In this document: positions 46,886 through 61,327 of the stretch, piece after piece
Layout: each line of letters opens with the position of its first letter
Position numbering within the stretch: the first letter of the stretch is position 1
Origin: Paraspadella gotoi
Taxonomy: Eukaryota > Chaetognatha
Direction: 5' to 3'
DNA length: 64,000 nt
Assembly: GCA_051294375.1 (NCBI GenBank)
Contig: CM119268.1
Coordinates: 5,710,950 to 5,774,949 of the forward strand
The notes under the pieces: model-generated
Told to the model about the DNA's origin: nothing
What the model saw: only the letters and a program-made list of their open reading frames with translations
Databases searched by the model: none
Program-made: the position numbers and the translations under genes

Positions 46886-47038
46886 AGTCTTTTTCGCAAA
46901 TGACGATTGTTTAATTTCTTTTTTTCATCTTTGAAAGTTTTTAATGACGTTCGTAGATGAAAAAGTTGAAGTGAATTTTGACTTCTCAATTGTTTAATCC
47001 TATTGGAAAATAAGAAAATCAAGATCGGTTCATTAAAT

Positions 47039-47110
47039 GTGTTGAGCCGCAGTGACTTTATTTTCACGTGTATTTCTCGTGACATGACTTGACTTGTTTT
47101 TGCTTAGCCA
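47039..47110 (+). repeat. Dispersed repeat Q with CACGTG core
   Basis: GCCGCAGTGACTTTATTTTC followed by ACGTGTATTTCTC and, after a few bases, CATGACTTGACTTG. Matching copies are at 38,290-38,370, in the palindrome at 54,976-55,060 and, on the minus strand, at 56,101-56,178. Probably the end of a transposon family, or a shared regulatory block. Confidence 0.6.
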
Positions 47111-47684
47111 CGCTTATTCCAGAGTGATTTAAATGAATAAATGATAAGATCTACTTCCGAAATATTTTATTGACCGAATTTTTATAGATAGGCAGAGAGA
47201 CGGACAGATACACAGTCATCGTATTGAAACCCGTCCAAAAATTAAAACGAAAAAAAAAATCAACTTTTTTTGGTATAACCAAACTTTATATAATATTTTA
47301 TGTTTAAGTTTCACTATCCGCTAATGATTTGAACCAGAGGGAAAGGAGATTGCCAACTCTCTCTTCCAGTCAAAATGTACATTGGACCCTGGTAGATCCC
47401 GGGAGTTTTTCTGTTTGTCACGTTCTATAGATACCGGTGAGTTAACCGGATCGTCAATAGTGATAGAACAAAACGTGTGAAAAAAAGCCATCAATGGAGT
47501 AGTGTGGAGTACAATATACTATTCCCGGATCTAATACGAAAAGAAATGGGAGTCCTTTTATAAAAATGAAGCGTTCTTTGAAAAAATGTTCTGTCCAAAA
47601 TCAAGGGGCAAGATTGCTTATTTATAAATGAATGGATAATTTTTATATGGGTTGTACCAACTTCATAACTTAGCCAGGGTGTTA

Positions 47685-47835
47685 ATAAACGAGACTCTCA
47701 GAGAGTATTGATTAAAATGTTGCAGGGTCCTCTTTTGATGATCCTCGTCACGTGATAATTTTGATGAGTGATGGAGGCCTGGAACCACCCTGGCCTTTCG
47801 AAAGTCGAGGGCAAGATACAAGCTTATTTATTAGA
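47685..47835 (+). repeat. Dispersed repeat P
   Basis: About 150 bp containing GTTAATAAACGAGACT, then GATTAAAATGTTGCAGGGTC, and ending GAGGGCAAGATACAAGCTTA. Related copies are in receptor intron 15 of X1 and X2. No terminal repeats or poly-A tail are clear, so the class is unknown. Confidence 0.5.
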
Positions 47836-48111
47836 TTAGTGGAGAAATTAGACAAAGACGAAGTGAATCTGATGTTAAATTTAGAAAAAAACACAATTCT
47901 ATTTAATAAAGTAGATCGAATCCGATGTTGAAATGAATAAAATACTTTTTTTGTTTATCGCGATGAAAACAAATGTCAAATAAAAAATAATAATTTCGAA
48001 ATCTCAGGTGGAAGCGAAGTTCGTCGATCGTAAACAAAAGGGAAACAGAATGGAGTAAACAAAAGGAGACGCGAATTGACACTGGAAAAAGAGAGAGAGA
48101 GAGAGTAGGAG

Positions 48112-48189
<78 letters not shown>

Positions 48190-48269
48190 CCAACGTTGGT
48201 CGAGTTTCGCGTGAGGCTGAAAATTCGTCGGTGATTCGTCCAACATTATTTCATCCGGAAGAGATAGAG

Positions 48270-48323
48270 ACAGAGAGGAGTGAGAGAGAGAGAGAGAAAG
48301 AGAGAAAGAGAGAGAGAGAGTGA

Positions 48324-48408
<85 letters not shown>

Positions 48409-48490
48409 AAGAAAAGAAGGAGCAGGAGAGAGAGAGGAGAGTAAGAGAGAGAGAGAGATGAGAGAGAGAGAGAGGAGAGAGAGAGAAACA
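48270..48490. repeat. (GA)n microsatellite cluster
   Basis: About 220 bases of GA with few interruptions, beginning where block Y2 similarity ends. Confidence 0.95.
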
Positions 48491-48499
48491 GACAGACAA

Positions 48500-49154
48500 A
48501 CATGGGACAGAGAGATAACGAAAAGTCGTCAGTTTTGCGTCGCATCTTTTTTTTCTCAAAAAAAGATCGTTTGTATCAATTTTCGGCTCTCTTTTTCCAA
48601 AGCAACCCATTTCCGTTTCTTTATTCCTGAATTTAATTTTAACTTTAAATTTTTACCATATTTAAAACCCTAAACCCTAATTGCCTTAATTACTAACCTA
48701 CTTTTTTTCAACGTAAAAACAAAAATTGGATTTTAAGATAAAATCGGATGCTTTTGGAAAATAAGTCCCGAGTTACTGTCTTTTTTGGTCATTGATCTCA
48801 ATCGTCGACTCAGAAAAACTTAGGAACAAAACAGTAGGAAAGTGAGTAAAGTTAAGATACTCTTTGTTAAAATAATTTAAAAAAATACTGAACCCCTTTC
48901 ATGTCTATATTGTGCCATATTTAAAGTCTTCTCTTTTTTACTTTACTTTTTCCTCTCGCAGGTCTTTTAACTTTTTTAACTGTTTTTACTAGTTTAATTT
49001 ATTCTTTTATTTATTAATATTTTGTAGTTTTTCGTTTTTCTCATTTCTATTTTTTTAGGCACTAATCTTCCAACTTTATCTTTACTTTTTGTTTTTTTCT
49101 CTCTTTATTTTTCTGCTTGTGTTTTACATATTCCATTTCTTTATGTCATCCCCA

Positions 49155-49238
<84 letters not shown>

Positions 49239-49514
49239 GTGCTCACTCTATCTCTCTGTCTCTTAGTCTCCTTTATCTTACATTCTCTTCCCTGCCAGAG
49301 ACTTTTGCCTCTTTTCGATACGCCAGCTCTCTCTCTCTCTCTCTCCCTCTCTCTCCCCCCCTTATCTCTCTCTCACTCTCTCTCTCTTTCTAGATCTCAC
49401 TCTGTCGTCGCCACGCGGCGCTGTAATCGAATCATCTCGAATTCGGATTCTGACGAATGACAAGTGAACATCAATCAATGACGACGACGGCGGAGAGAGA
49501 GATAGAGGCCGTCG
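48500..49514. other. No gene; T-rich and (CT)n sequence
   Basis: AT-rich sequence with a CCCTAAACCCTAA piece near 48,665, followed by (CT)n arrays at 49,155-49,240 and 49,328-49,395. Frames here are Leu/Ser products of the repeats. Confidence 0.6.
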
Positions 49515-50030
49515 GCTATCGAGCCAGAAATCGACTAGGCACTATAGAGCTTAGTAGGCGCCGTGGAAGTGACGGAGAAATAATCATGGAAAAAAAAAAA
49601 AAAAGCACACGGGGCTCCGCTAACTGCCCGGAGCCAGAACGAGCTAGCAGCTATACCCGATGAGGCTTAGTAGGGTGGATGAGCGGAAAATATGGCACAG
49701 GGCTCTCGCTACTCGATGGCGCAGGAAACGACTAGCACTATATGAGAAGGCTTAGTTAGGCAGGCGGCGACTCCGGTGGGTGGATGACTGGAAAAAGTAT
49801 CACAGGGCCCTCCGCTATCCTTGAGCCGAGAAGCGAGCTACAGCTATACGAGAGTGAGCTTAGTAGGGTGGATGACGGGAAAAATATCCACAGGGGCCTC
49901 GGCTAATGCGAGGCCATGTTGGAACGAGCTACACTGATATGAGGCTTAGTCAGGGGGGGGGGGGGTGGGATGACGGAAGATTATCACACGTGGCCTCGCT
50001 ATGCGAGCCAAGAACGGACTGGCCCCCGCC
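49515..50030. repeat. Minisatellite, period about 80-105 bp, about five copies
   Basis: A unit starting near GAGCCAGAACGAGCTA, passing GAGGCTTAGTAGGGTGGATG and ending near ATCACAGGGCCTC repeats from about 49,519, 49,630, 49,717, 49,824 and 49,909, with a partial sixth copy at 50,006. The copies differ by many indels. It lies just outside the palindrome left arm. Confidence 0.85.
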
Positions 50031-50149
50031 GCTGTTTACCGCATTGACGCGCTTTCCGCTTTCATATTGGCCGCGCACGTGAGCCCTTCGGCCTAAACGC
50101 TATAGCCATGACGCTTTGGACCCTTTGATCCAGCTGAGCTCTGCGGGCT

Positions 50150-50274
50150 GTCTGGAGCACCGATGTAAAGTTGCCCACGGCGTCGCGGCGATCTTTCGGC
50201 ATGCTGGGGCGTATTTGAGTCGGCGGCGGGGCAGTCGGGGCCGTGCGTGGTCACGGCCGATGGGGGCGTGGCAT
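50150..50274 (-). pseudogene. Degraded inverted copy of GNMT exon 1
   Basis: The minus strand from the ATG at 50,274 aligns over its whole length with GNMT exon 1 (58,482-58,582), keeping blocks such as AAAGATCGCCG and AACTTTACATCGG, but carries about 25 inserted bases that break the frame. The CAAAGGGTCCAAAG stretch downstream also matches intron 1. It is a low-quality copy of the same exon, not a second gene. Confidence 0.85.
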
Positions 50275-51516
50275 CTTTTGACGCTTCTTGACCTTGAAGA
50301 TTGCGAATGAGCTTGACGCTTGGACGGGGCTTTTCGGCGGCTTCCGATCTGCTTTTGCTTTTTTCTTTTGTTAAGTCGGCGCTAGGCTTTATGGTCGGCT
50401 CAGCGCGTTCTGTAACTGTTTTTTTGGGAGGGAAAAAGTGGGAAGAGGGAAAAGGTAAGAAACGTAATGTATTCGTTAAATGATTGTACGTAGCATTAAG
50501 CGAAATTTTAATATTGTGTAAATAAGATCAATTAAACTTTATTAGCCGTTTCAGAAGGGTCATGAAAGAAATAAAAAGAAAAATAGATTGGCTTGGAAGC
50601 CTAGGGCGCGTGCATCGTAAGGCACTGCGTCAGAACATATAGGGGCAGTTATATTTCAAAAAATATAGCGCAGAAAACGCGTACTGCACGACGGCCTTGG
50701 TAATCGGCCTCTTTTTTTTTTGGTTTTCAGTGAATAATCTTTGCTTTAGGACTCGTTTTCGGATGCATTTTCGTACCGGCGAATCGTTTTTTTGATGAAC
50801 GGATCGAAGAACTTCTTCGTCATATATGCATTATAACAAAATGCATGCACTAGCGAGATGCGAGTTTCAACAAAAGAGCAACTCTATCAAGTAGTTCATT
50901 TGTGGCGCAAAAGAAAGAGAGTCTTTTTTTGAGGATTTTTAAATTTTTTTTTATAATGGGCTTTTGAGTTCGGCTGTTCAACTGGACTCGAAATTTTAAC
51001 CCTAATTATATAGTGAAGGGAAAAAGGTGGAAGGAATGAAAGTCAATTTAATGGAGATTATTAATTTATTAGCTCAATCAAAGTATCAAATTCTATAAAT
51101 ATAATGTTAAAAGGTTATAATTGTTTAAATTATAAAAAAATTGTTATTTATTTTTTAAAGTTTGTGTAACGTGGAGAGGAATGGAGGGGCTTAAATTATT
51201 AATCCAATTTGTTTAAACTATAAATATAGTAAAGATGCAACGAAGCCTATCACATCGACGGACAAAAGACGTATTGATCGTTTGTTCACCGCATCGATCG
51301 ATCGCAATCCGGTTCGTTGAGAATCATACTCATTGACTGCGACGCAATAAGAGCGTTGGCGTCGATCACACCTATTGGCCGCTGACGCGAGAGCCGACTC
51401 TGCGATTGGCTAATTGAAAACCTGCGCAATTCTTTGAAAACGGTGAATGCGTGTGATTCTTGCGTGAATCGTACGCGAAATGGGAGGCTCATCCTTGCAC
51501 TCAGGGGTGAGTGAGT

Positions 51517-51517
<1 letters not shown>

Positions 51518-51583
<66 letters not shown>
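51518..51583. repeat. (GA)n microsatellite in palindrome left arm
   Basis: About 33 GA units; mirrored by (CT)n at 57,304-57,369. Confidence 0.97.
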
Positions 51584-51586
<3 letters not shown>

Positions 51587-52340
51587 ATTCCGTTCCTAAA
51601 TTGACATTTAAGACCAAGAAATGACCTATAAAACAATAACTAATTCATATTATAAAAATATCGGAAACATTCAAGTTAAATAGTTACATAACTCTCTTCC
51701 TTACTTTTTTTTCTTACGCTTTGTTTTCCTATTTTTTTCATCGAAATTCAACTAAACTGTAATGAAATAAAAATATAAGATAATGAAATTAATATAATAA
51801 AAAAATGTTTGTCAACGCGAGTCAGTAACTTTGAAAAAATTTCTGAAAACTCATTAAATTTGGCCAAAAACAACAAAAATATAAAGAATCAAGACGCTAA
51901 ATGGACTAAAACAAAAGTTTAGTTGTCCTCTATAAACTCACTAATTAAAGTGACAAAGATATGTTTATAATACATATTGAATAAATTATTAATTATTATT
52001 TATTTGTTATTTTTAATGGTATTATTAATATTCTACTGCCTATCACGCCAACGAGTATGTCGTAATTAAGTATAGAAATATCGCACAAATATCAGAAGAT
52101 TCCTTGTAAGAGTTTACTATTTTATTATTATTATTATAATAGAAATGACGTAGTAATTCAAATTGCGATTTCCTCTGCACAAACTCTTCACAACCGCTGC
52201 CTTTTCGTTCATTTTTTTATGTGAATCGTGATTTCACAGAATATTTACAAGTGGCAAAGAATCTCGACCGCGTTTTCACCGGTTATGACAGGAAGGAACA
52301 AGTTTTCTGCTTCACTCGGTTTCTCTTCTCTCTCTGCTAG

Positions 52341-52375
<35 letters not shown>

Positions 52376-52588
52376 ATTCTCTCTTGTATGAAATTGCATA
52401 ACTTAAAAATTTAAAAATAGATTATACACATAGATCTTTCTAAATTCGGTTTGTAAGTTCTTTTAGATCATAAATACAAATATATCATCATATTTGTTCT
52501 TTTAAAACATTCTCAGTTTTGTCGGTAAATAAAAGGATAAATAGCCAATGTACATATAAATGTTTTGATTAATAAAGGTAATTTGAAT

Positions 52589-54767
52589 TAGAGTTCGCGA
52601 TAAGGGCACGTTATTTTTTTAGGGAAATCGGCGTTAAGCCGTGCTAAAACTAAGTGGCGATTTCTTCTTAAGGTGCGGCTTAAAGCGGGCGTTAGATGCG
52701 GTTAATTTTATAATTTATAATAAGGCATAATCTATCAATGTTATTTGTAATATATTGGTTTTGCATTTTTTGCTGCTTTAACGTCTGGTGGCTCCTGAAC
52801 TTGCTCGTAGAATTCGCTGAAGAAGACTTAGAAGCACAGATGATCGGCATTGATAAACGATTATTTCTAGGATTTTGTGTAAGTGCCATATCATATAAAG
52901 CATTATAGGTTAGTTGTTAACAACTATTAGCTTACATTCAATATAGTTGATTTGAGGATGGGGCTATATTTCTGCATTTAATTATTTATGATTATACATT
53001 TTATTTTTCATTATTTTGACATGATTCTTTACCGTTTCAATGTGTACATGCATAAGTTCGCCATATTTAACAGGATATTAGGTTCATTCGTACTAGGTTT
53101 TCATGAGGAAGGACAGTGATCTGAAACAAACAAAGCCGTATTCAACTAGAAACTAACACAGTATACTAAAAAAAAAATTATATTGAGTTTTGCTGGGCAT
53201 TCATCGTGCGAAGTGAGCTTTCAAGAGGGCTATTCAGTATTAATTGTAATATATGTGGACTGAAAAGCTCGTGGCATAAGAAAGCGTGCTCATCTGCTAT
53301 GGGCCCTGGCAAGGATGTATTATGATTAAGATAGCTATAAAAGTTATAAACCTAGAATTAGAGGGTTATTGAGATGTTATTCTCCTTGATATCGCTTGTT
53401 TGGGGCTGTTGTTTTGCGGGTTTTGTAATTCTTATTTCATATGAATTATAGCCCAAATAAGGAATGACGGCATGTATCAGGGATTTTGATCCGACCTAAA
53501 AACTAAATCAAGATTTATTATATGACATAAAAATAAACCAGAGAACATGTTGATTACGGACTCTGTTTTTTTGATTTTCATAGACCTTTGCTTACAGGAC
53601 GGCCATTTGCGGTTGAAGCGGAATGTACCTGCAGAGAGATTGATCGAGATGTTAAGATATATATTATGGAGATACTGAATAATAAAGAATAACTATTAAA
53701 TACTTTTAGTTTGTTTTATTTAGTCAGGCTTTAAATATAAAAATAATAGTAATAACGTCGATCGCCGGCTAATTTCTTTGAAGTAACGTGTTAACGCGCG
53801 TTCAATGTTTAGAGTTAGATATACAAACGCAGCTGTAATGTGCTTTTCTTTATTAGCACGGATATATTCGTTTCCTCTCTTTAATAAAAATTAGACCGGA
53901 TATCGGATTCTTCTATAAATTCTCTCTCATTAATACCCAATTATAATAAAATAAACATTTATAATGTACATTGGCGCTAGTTTGTCTTTTTTATTATTTT
54001 TTACCCCTTTTTTTATGGAATTACAGATAATATTTCTAATATATGCATAATCGAGGTGTTTTATTAAAGTATGCAATTTGCTTCTTTTAGTTTTGCAATG
54101 ATCTATTTAAAGAAGGGATTAAAAATGTAGAGGAGTATAATATGATCATAAAGAACTATATAACCCGAACCATGAAAAGGTGATTTATTAAGAATGTAAT
54201 TGTTCTTTAGGGCTAAGATATTTGAAATATTATATATTTATTTTTAATATAGTCATTGTGTAAGTGTGTGGCGAAAAGTTAATGCAAAAAGTTAAATAAT
54301 GGTAATTCAGAAAGGGAGAAAATAAGGAGCAGAAAGAGAAAGGGCGGAGAGAAGAAGGAAAAAGAGTGAGAGAGAGAGAGGAGAAGCTGAGCAAAAAAAG
54401 AAAGAAAGGCAGAAGGAGGATAAATAGGGGAAGAAAGAATAAGGAGAGAGATTAGGATAGAAAAAAGAAGAAATAACAAGGAAAAAAGGCAGGGAAAAGT
54501 GGAGAAGAGAGGAGGGGTAAAAATATGTGAGAAGGGTAGGGATAATACTAGAGTAGGATAGGAAAAAAATAGTGTTTTACTTATTAGAATCGTTAAAGAT
54601 TTCATACGGCAAAAAAAAATGGAAAAAAAATGGGGCAGGCATTTGAAGTATGTAAACCGAATTTAAGCGGCGTTAAATATAAATATATTAACGGTTACAG
54701 TAAAAATTTATTTATAAGGCGACGTTAATGTAACGCGTTAAGCGTGTTAACGGTTATCGAACAGCTA
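52589..54767. mobile_element. hAT-like DNA transposon insertion, about 2.18 kb, probably non-autonomous
   Basis: Present in the left arm only; the right arm has the empty site. The 3' flank begins GTATTGAT (54,768-54,775). The 5' flank is GTAATTTGAAT (52,578-52,588), the same word with three homopolymer expansions. The empty site at 56,331-56,338 has ATCAATAC, its complement, once. Ends are imperfect inverted repeats: TAGAGTTCGCGATAA, and TAGCTGTTCGATAA as the reverse complement of the right end. An 8 bp duplication with TAG-type termini fits hAT elements. Sub-terminal CGTTAACG-type words recur. No transposase frame is recognisable. Confidence 0.6.
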
Positions 54768-55674
54768 GTATTGATTACAGGGCGGCCGCCGCGGCCCCCA
54801 GACCCAGCGTGCTAACTAGGAAGATTGTATGTTGAGTTTAGGCTAAGTCCTTGCTTTTTTTGAAATTCCTGGCAGGCTTTTAAAAGGATCGTTGAGCCGA
54901 AGTGTTTGAGTGACGAATGAAGTGAAGGCTCCATAAGTTAGTAGGTGAATGAGCAGGAAGCGGTAAATTGGGCCAATGTGGTTGCGTCCGCAGTCTAGCT
55001 TTATTTTCACGTGTATTGTGCTGGCTTTGATCAGGCATGGATTGACATGGACATGACTTAACTAGAATCTTTTTTGCCGCGTGTAAAATTGGATGATCAT
55101 GCACTGGCATTACAAAAATCCGGGTCAATTCTTATTCTTTATAGTGTTTAGATTCCTGGAAGGCGGCGGCGGCTAGCAGTCCTTTAGATATGAGGGTTTT
55201 TTCTGTCTTAACAAATGAGGCGCAACGCGCGCGGCCCGCCCGCCATCTATTGACAGACGGCAGACCGACGGATAGACATGAGGCCGACCGACGAACCGAC
55301 AGACCTGAGCAGGGTAGTAGCTCGCGCGGGCAAAGCTAAAAATGAATTATTTAGAACTATACTAATACGAAAAACAGCTTCGGCTAACGTCAAGGCAAAG
55401 TCAACCAATAAAAATGGTTATTTACTGGGCTTTCGCTATGCAGCTGCAGCAGAAAGTTAAAACACGGTAGCCATACACAGAGTTATATGCCGAGATAGGG
55501 TCGACGACAAAAAGCGCTCGCGGGCTCTGGCTGCTGCTTGTCTGGCTGGGCGATGCCTGCTCTGCCGATGCTGCTTCTGCTCTCATCTTTCTCTCTGCTC
55601 TCTGCTCCGGTCTGGCTGCTTCTGCGTCTCGTCATCTCTCCTCTGCTCGCTGCGGGCGCGCGCGGCCGTTCGTG
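54768..55674. repeat. Palindrome 2, inner part of left arm
   Basis: Reverse complement of 55,700-56,338 with many added bases. Its inner end, next to the gap, reads as an imperfect CTCTGCTCTCTGCTCC run where the right arm has clean (GA)n. Includes repeat Q at 54,976-55,060. Confidence 0.88.
54976..55060 (+). repeat. Dispersed repeat Q (palindrome left arm)
   Basis: Contains CTTTATTTTCACGTGTATT and CATGACTTAACT; noisy counterpart of 56,101-56,178. Confidence 0.55.
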
Positions 55675-55699
55675 NNNNNNNNNNNNNNNNNNNNNNNNN
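55675..55699. other. Assembly gap (25 N) at the palindrome centre
   Basis: The 25 N lie at the symmetry point of the palindrome, next to (GA)n on the right. Confidence 0.99.
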
Positions 55700-55733
<34 letters not shown>

Positions 55734-56100
55734 CGCGAGCGCTTTTTGTCGCCTTCGATTAACTCTGTGTATGGCTCCGTTTTATCTGTAGTGATAGGAA
55801 AGAGTAAATAACCTTTTTATTGGTTGACTTGGTTGAGTTAGGAAGCTTTTTTTATTTATAGTTTAAATAATTCATTTTTAGTTGCGCCGCGAGTACTCGG
55901 TCGGTCTGTCGGTCCGTCGGTCGGTATGTCTATCCGTCGGTCTGTCTGTCAATAGATGGTTGCTCATTTGTTAAGACAGAAAAAACCTCATATCTAAAGG
56001 ACTGCTAGCGCCGCCTTCAGGAATTCCTAAAACTATAAAGAATAAATGACGGAATTTTGTATGCAGTGCATGTCATCAATACACGGGCAAAAAAGTTCTT

Positions 56101-56178
56101 TAGTCATGTCATGTCATGTCATATCATGTGATCAAAGAGAAATACACGTGAAAATAAAGTAACTGCGGCGCAACACAT
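56101..56178 (-). repeat. Dispersed repeat Q (palindrome right arm)
   Basis: The reverse complement reads GCCGCAGTTACTTTATTTTC then ACGTGTATTTCTC, and further on a (CATGA)n run. It lies about 2.3 kb upstream of GNMT. Confidence 0.6.
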
Positions 56179-56527
56179 TGGAATTACCGTTCTGCTCATT
56201 CACTACTAACTTTGAGCTTCACTTCATTCGTCACTAAAACTTCGGTCAACGACCTTTTAAAAGTGAGAATTCAAAAAAAGAAGGACTTGTAGAACTCAAC
56301 TACAACTTCCTAGTTAGACGTGGTGGTGTAATCAATACTTTATTAATCAAAACATTTATATGTACATTGGCTAGTTATCTTTTATTTACCGACAAAACTG
56401 AGAATGTTTAAAAGAACAAATATTATGACTATATTTGTATTTATGATCTAAAGGAACTTACAAACCGAATTTAGAAAGATCTATGTATAATCTATTTTTA
56501 AATTTTTAAGTTATGCAATTTTCATAA

Positions 56528-56560
<33 letters not shown>

Positions 56561-57300
56561 AGAGACTCGAGTTAAAAGGAGAAAACTTGTTTCTTCTTGT
56601 CATAACCGGTGAAAACCGGTCGAGATTCTTTGCCACTTGTAAAATTCTGTGAAATCACGATTCACATAAAAAACTGAAGAAGAAGGCAGCGGTTGTGAAG
56701 AGTTTGTGAGAGGAAATCGCAATTTTGAATTACTACGTCATTTCTATTATAATAATAATAATAATAGTAAACTTTACAAGGAATCTCTTGATATTTGTGC
56801 GATATTTCTTGACTTAATTCGACATACTCGTGGCGTGATAGGCAGTAGAATATTAATAATACCATTAAAAATAACAAATAAATAATCATTAATAATTATT
56901 TCAATATGTATTATAAACATATCTTTGTCACTTTAATTAGTGAGTTTATAGAGGACAAACTAAACTTTTGTTTTAGTCAATTTAGCGTCTCCGATTCTTT
57001 TTATATTTTGTTGTTTTTGGCAAAATTTAATGAGTTTTCAGAAAATTCTTTCAAAGTTACTGACTCGCGTTGACAAACATTTTTTTATTATATTTAATTT
57101 CATTATCTTATATTTTTATTTCATTACAGTTAGTTTGAATTTCGATGAAAAAAATAGGAAAACAAAGCGTAAGAAAAAAAAAGGTCGAAGGATTATGTAA
57201 CTATTTAACTTTGAATGTTTCCGGATATTTTTTAATATGAATTAGTTATTGTTATATATAGGTCATTTCTAGGTCTTAAATGTCAATTTAGGAACGGAAT

Positions 57301-57303
<3 letters not shown>

Positions 57304-57369
<66 letters not shown>
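57304..57369. repeat. (CT)n microsatellite in palindrome right arm
   Basis: About 33 units; mirror of 51,518-51,583. Confidence 0.97.
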
Positions 57370-57373
<4 letters not shown>

Positions 57374-58435
57374 CTCACTCACTCACCCCTGAGTGCAAGG
57401 ATGAGCCTCCCATTTCGCGTACGATTCACGCAAGAATCACACGCATTCACCGTTTTCAAAGAATTGCGCAGGTTTTCAATTAGCCAATCAGAAGTCGGCT
57501 CTCGCGTCAGCGGGCCAATTGGGTGATCGACGCAAACGCTCTTATTGCGTCGCAGTCAATGAGTATGATTCTCAACGAACCGGATTGCGATCGATCGATG
57601 CGGTGAACAAACGATCAATACGTCTTTTGTCCGTCGATGTGATAGGCTTCGTTGCATCTTTACTATATTTATAGTTTAAACAAATTGGATTAATAATTTA
57701 AGCCCCTCCATTCCTCTCCACGTTACACAAACTTTAAAAAATAAATAACAATTTTTTTTATTTAAAAATTTAACCTTTTAACATTAATATTTATAGTAAT
57801 TTGATAACTTTGATTGAGCTAATAAATTAATAATGCTCCATTAAATTGACTTTTCATTCCTTCCACCTTTTTCCCTTCACTATATAATTAGGGTTAAAAT
57901 TTCGAGTCCAGTTGAACAGCGAACTCAAAAGCCCATTATAAAAAAAAAATTTAAAAATCCTCAAAAAAAGACTCTCTTTCTTTTGCGCCACAAATGAAAC
58001 TCTTGATAGAGTTGCTCTTTTGTTGAAACTCGATCTCGTAGTGATGATTTTTATAATCATATATGACGAAGAATTTTCGATCCTTCATCAAAAACATCCC
58101 AGTTGAAAGATAAAGATTTTCACTGAAAACCAAAAAAAAAAGGATTACAAGGCCGGTGAGATTTTCTCGTATATTTTTTGAATATAATGTATATTTTGAG
58201 AGCTTACGAATCGCTAGGTTCCAAGCAATCTATTTTCTTTTTATTTCTTTCTGACCTTCTAAACGGTAATAAATTAATTGATTATTTCACAATATTAAAA
58301 TTTGTTAATGTACGTACAATCATTTAACAATACATTACGTTTTTACTTTTCCTTCCCTTTTTCCTCCCAAAAAAACTTACAGACTGACCGACCATAAAAG
58401 CTAAAAAAAAAAAGAAAAGAAGATCGAACCGCGAA

Positions 58436-58480
58436 AAGGTCAAGGTCAAGCTCATTCGCCTCAAGGTCAAAAGGTCAAAA
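58436..58480 (+). promoter_or_regulatory. AGGTCA half-site cluster at the GNMT start
   Basis: Four GGTCA cores on the plus strand end four bases before the ATG. They include two TCAAGGTCA extended half-sites (58,440-58,448 and 58,461-58,469), the form bound by monomeric NR5A/ERR-type receptors, and a DR2 AGGTCA-AA-AGGTCA (58,464-58,477). About 14 more GGTCA cores follow in intron 1. Binding is inferred from motif only. Confidence 0.5.
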
Positions 58481-58481
58481 G

Positions 58482-61327
<2,846 letters not shown>

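Larger units (their letters stand above)
46886..48250. other. Upstream region of the receptor gene (end of block Y2)
   Basis: AT-rich, with two dispersed repeats (47,039-47,110 and 47,685-47,835) and (GA)n at 48,095-48,183. Presumably holds the receptor promoter; no TATA box or initiator could be chosen with confidence. No gene is seen. Confidence 0.5.
50100..52577. repeat. Palindrome 2, outer part of left arm
   Basis: Reverse complement of about 56,339-58,625. Landmarks: the (GA)n at 51,518-51,583 pairs with the (CT)n at 57,304-57,369, and AATTATATAGTGAAGGGAAA near 51,003 pairs with 57,870-57,890. The outer end includes GNMT exon 1 in reverse. This arm has many extra bases relative to the right arm, especially G and C. 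Confidence 0.92.
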
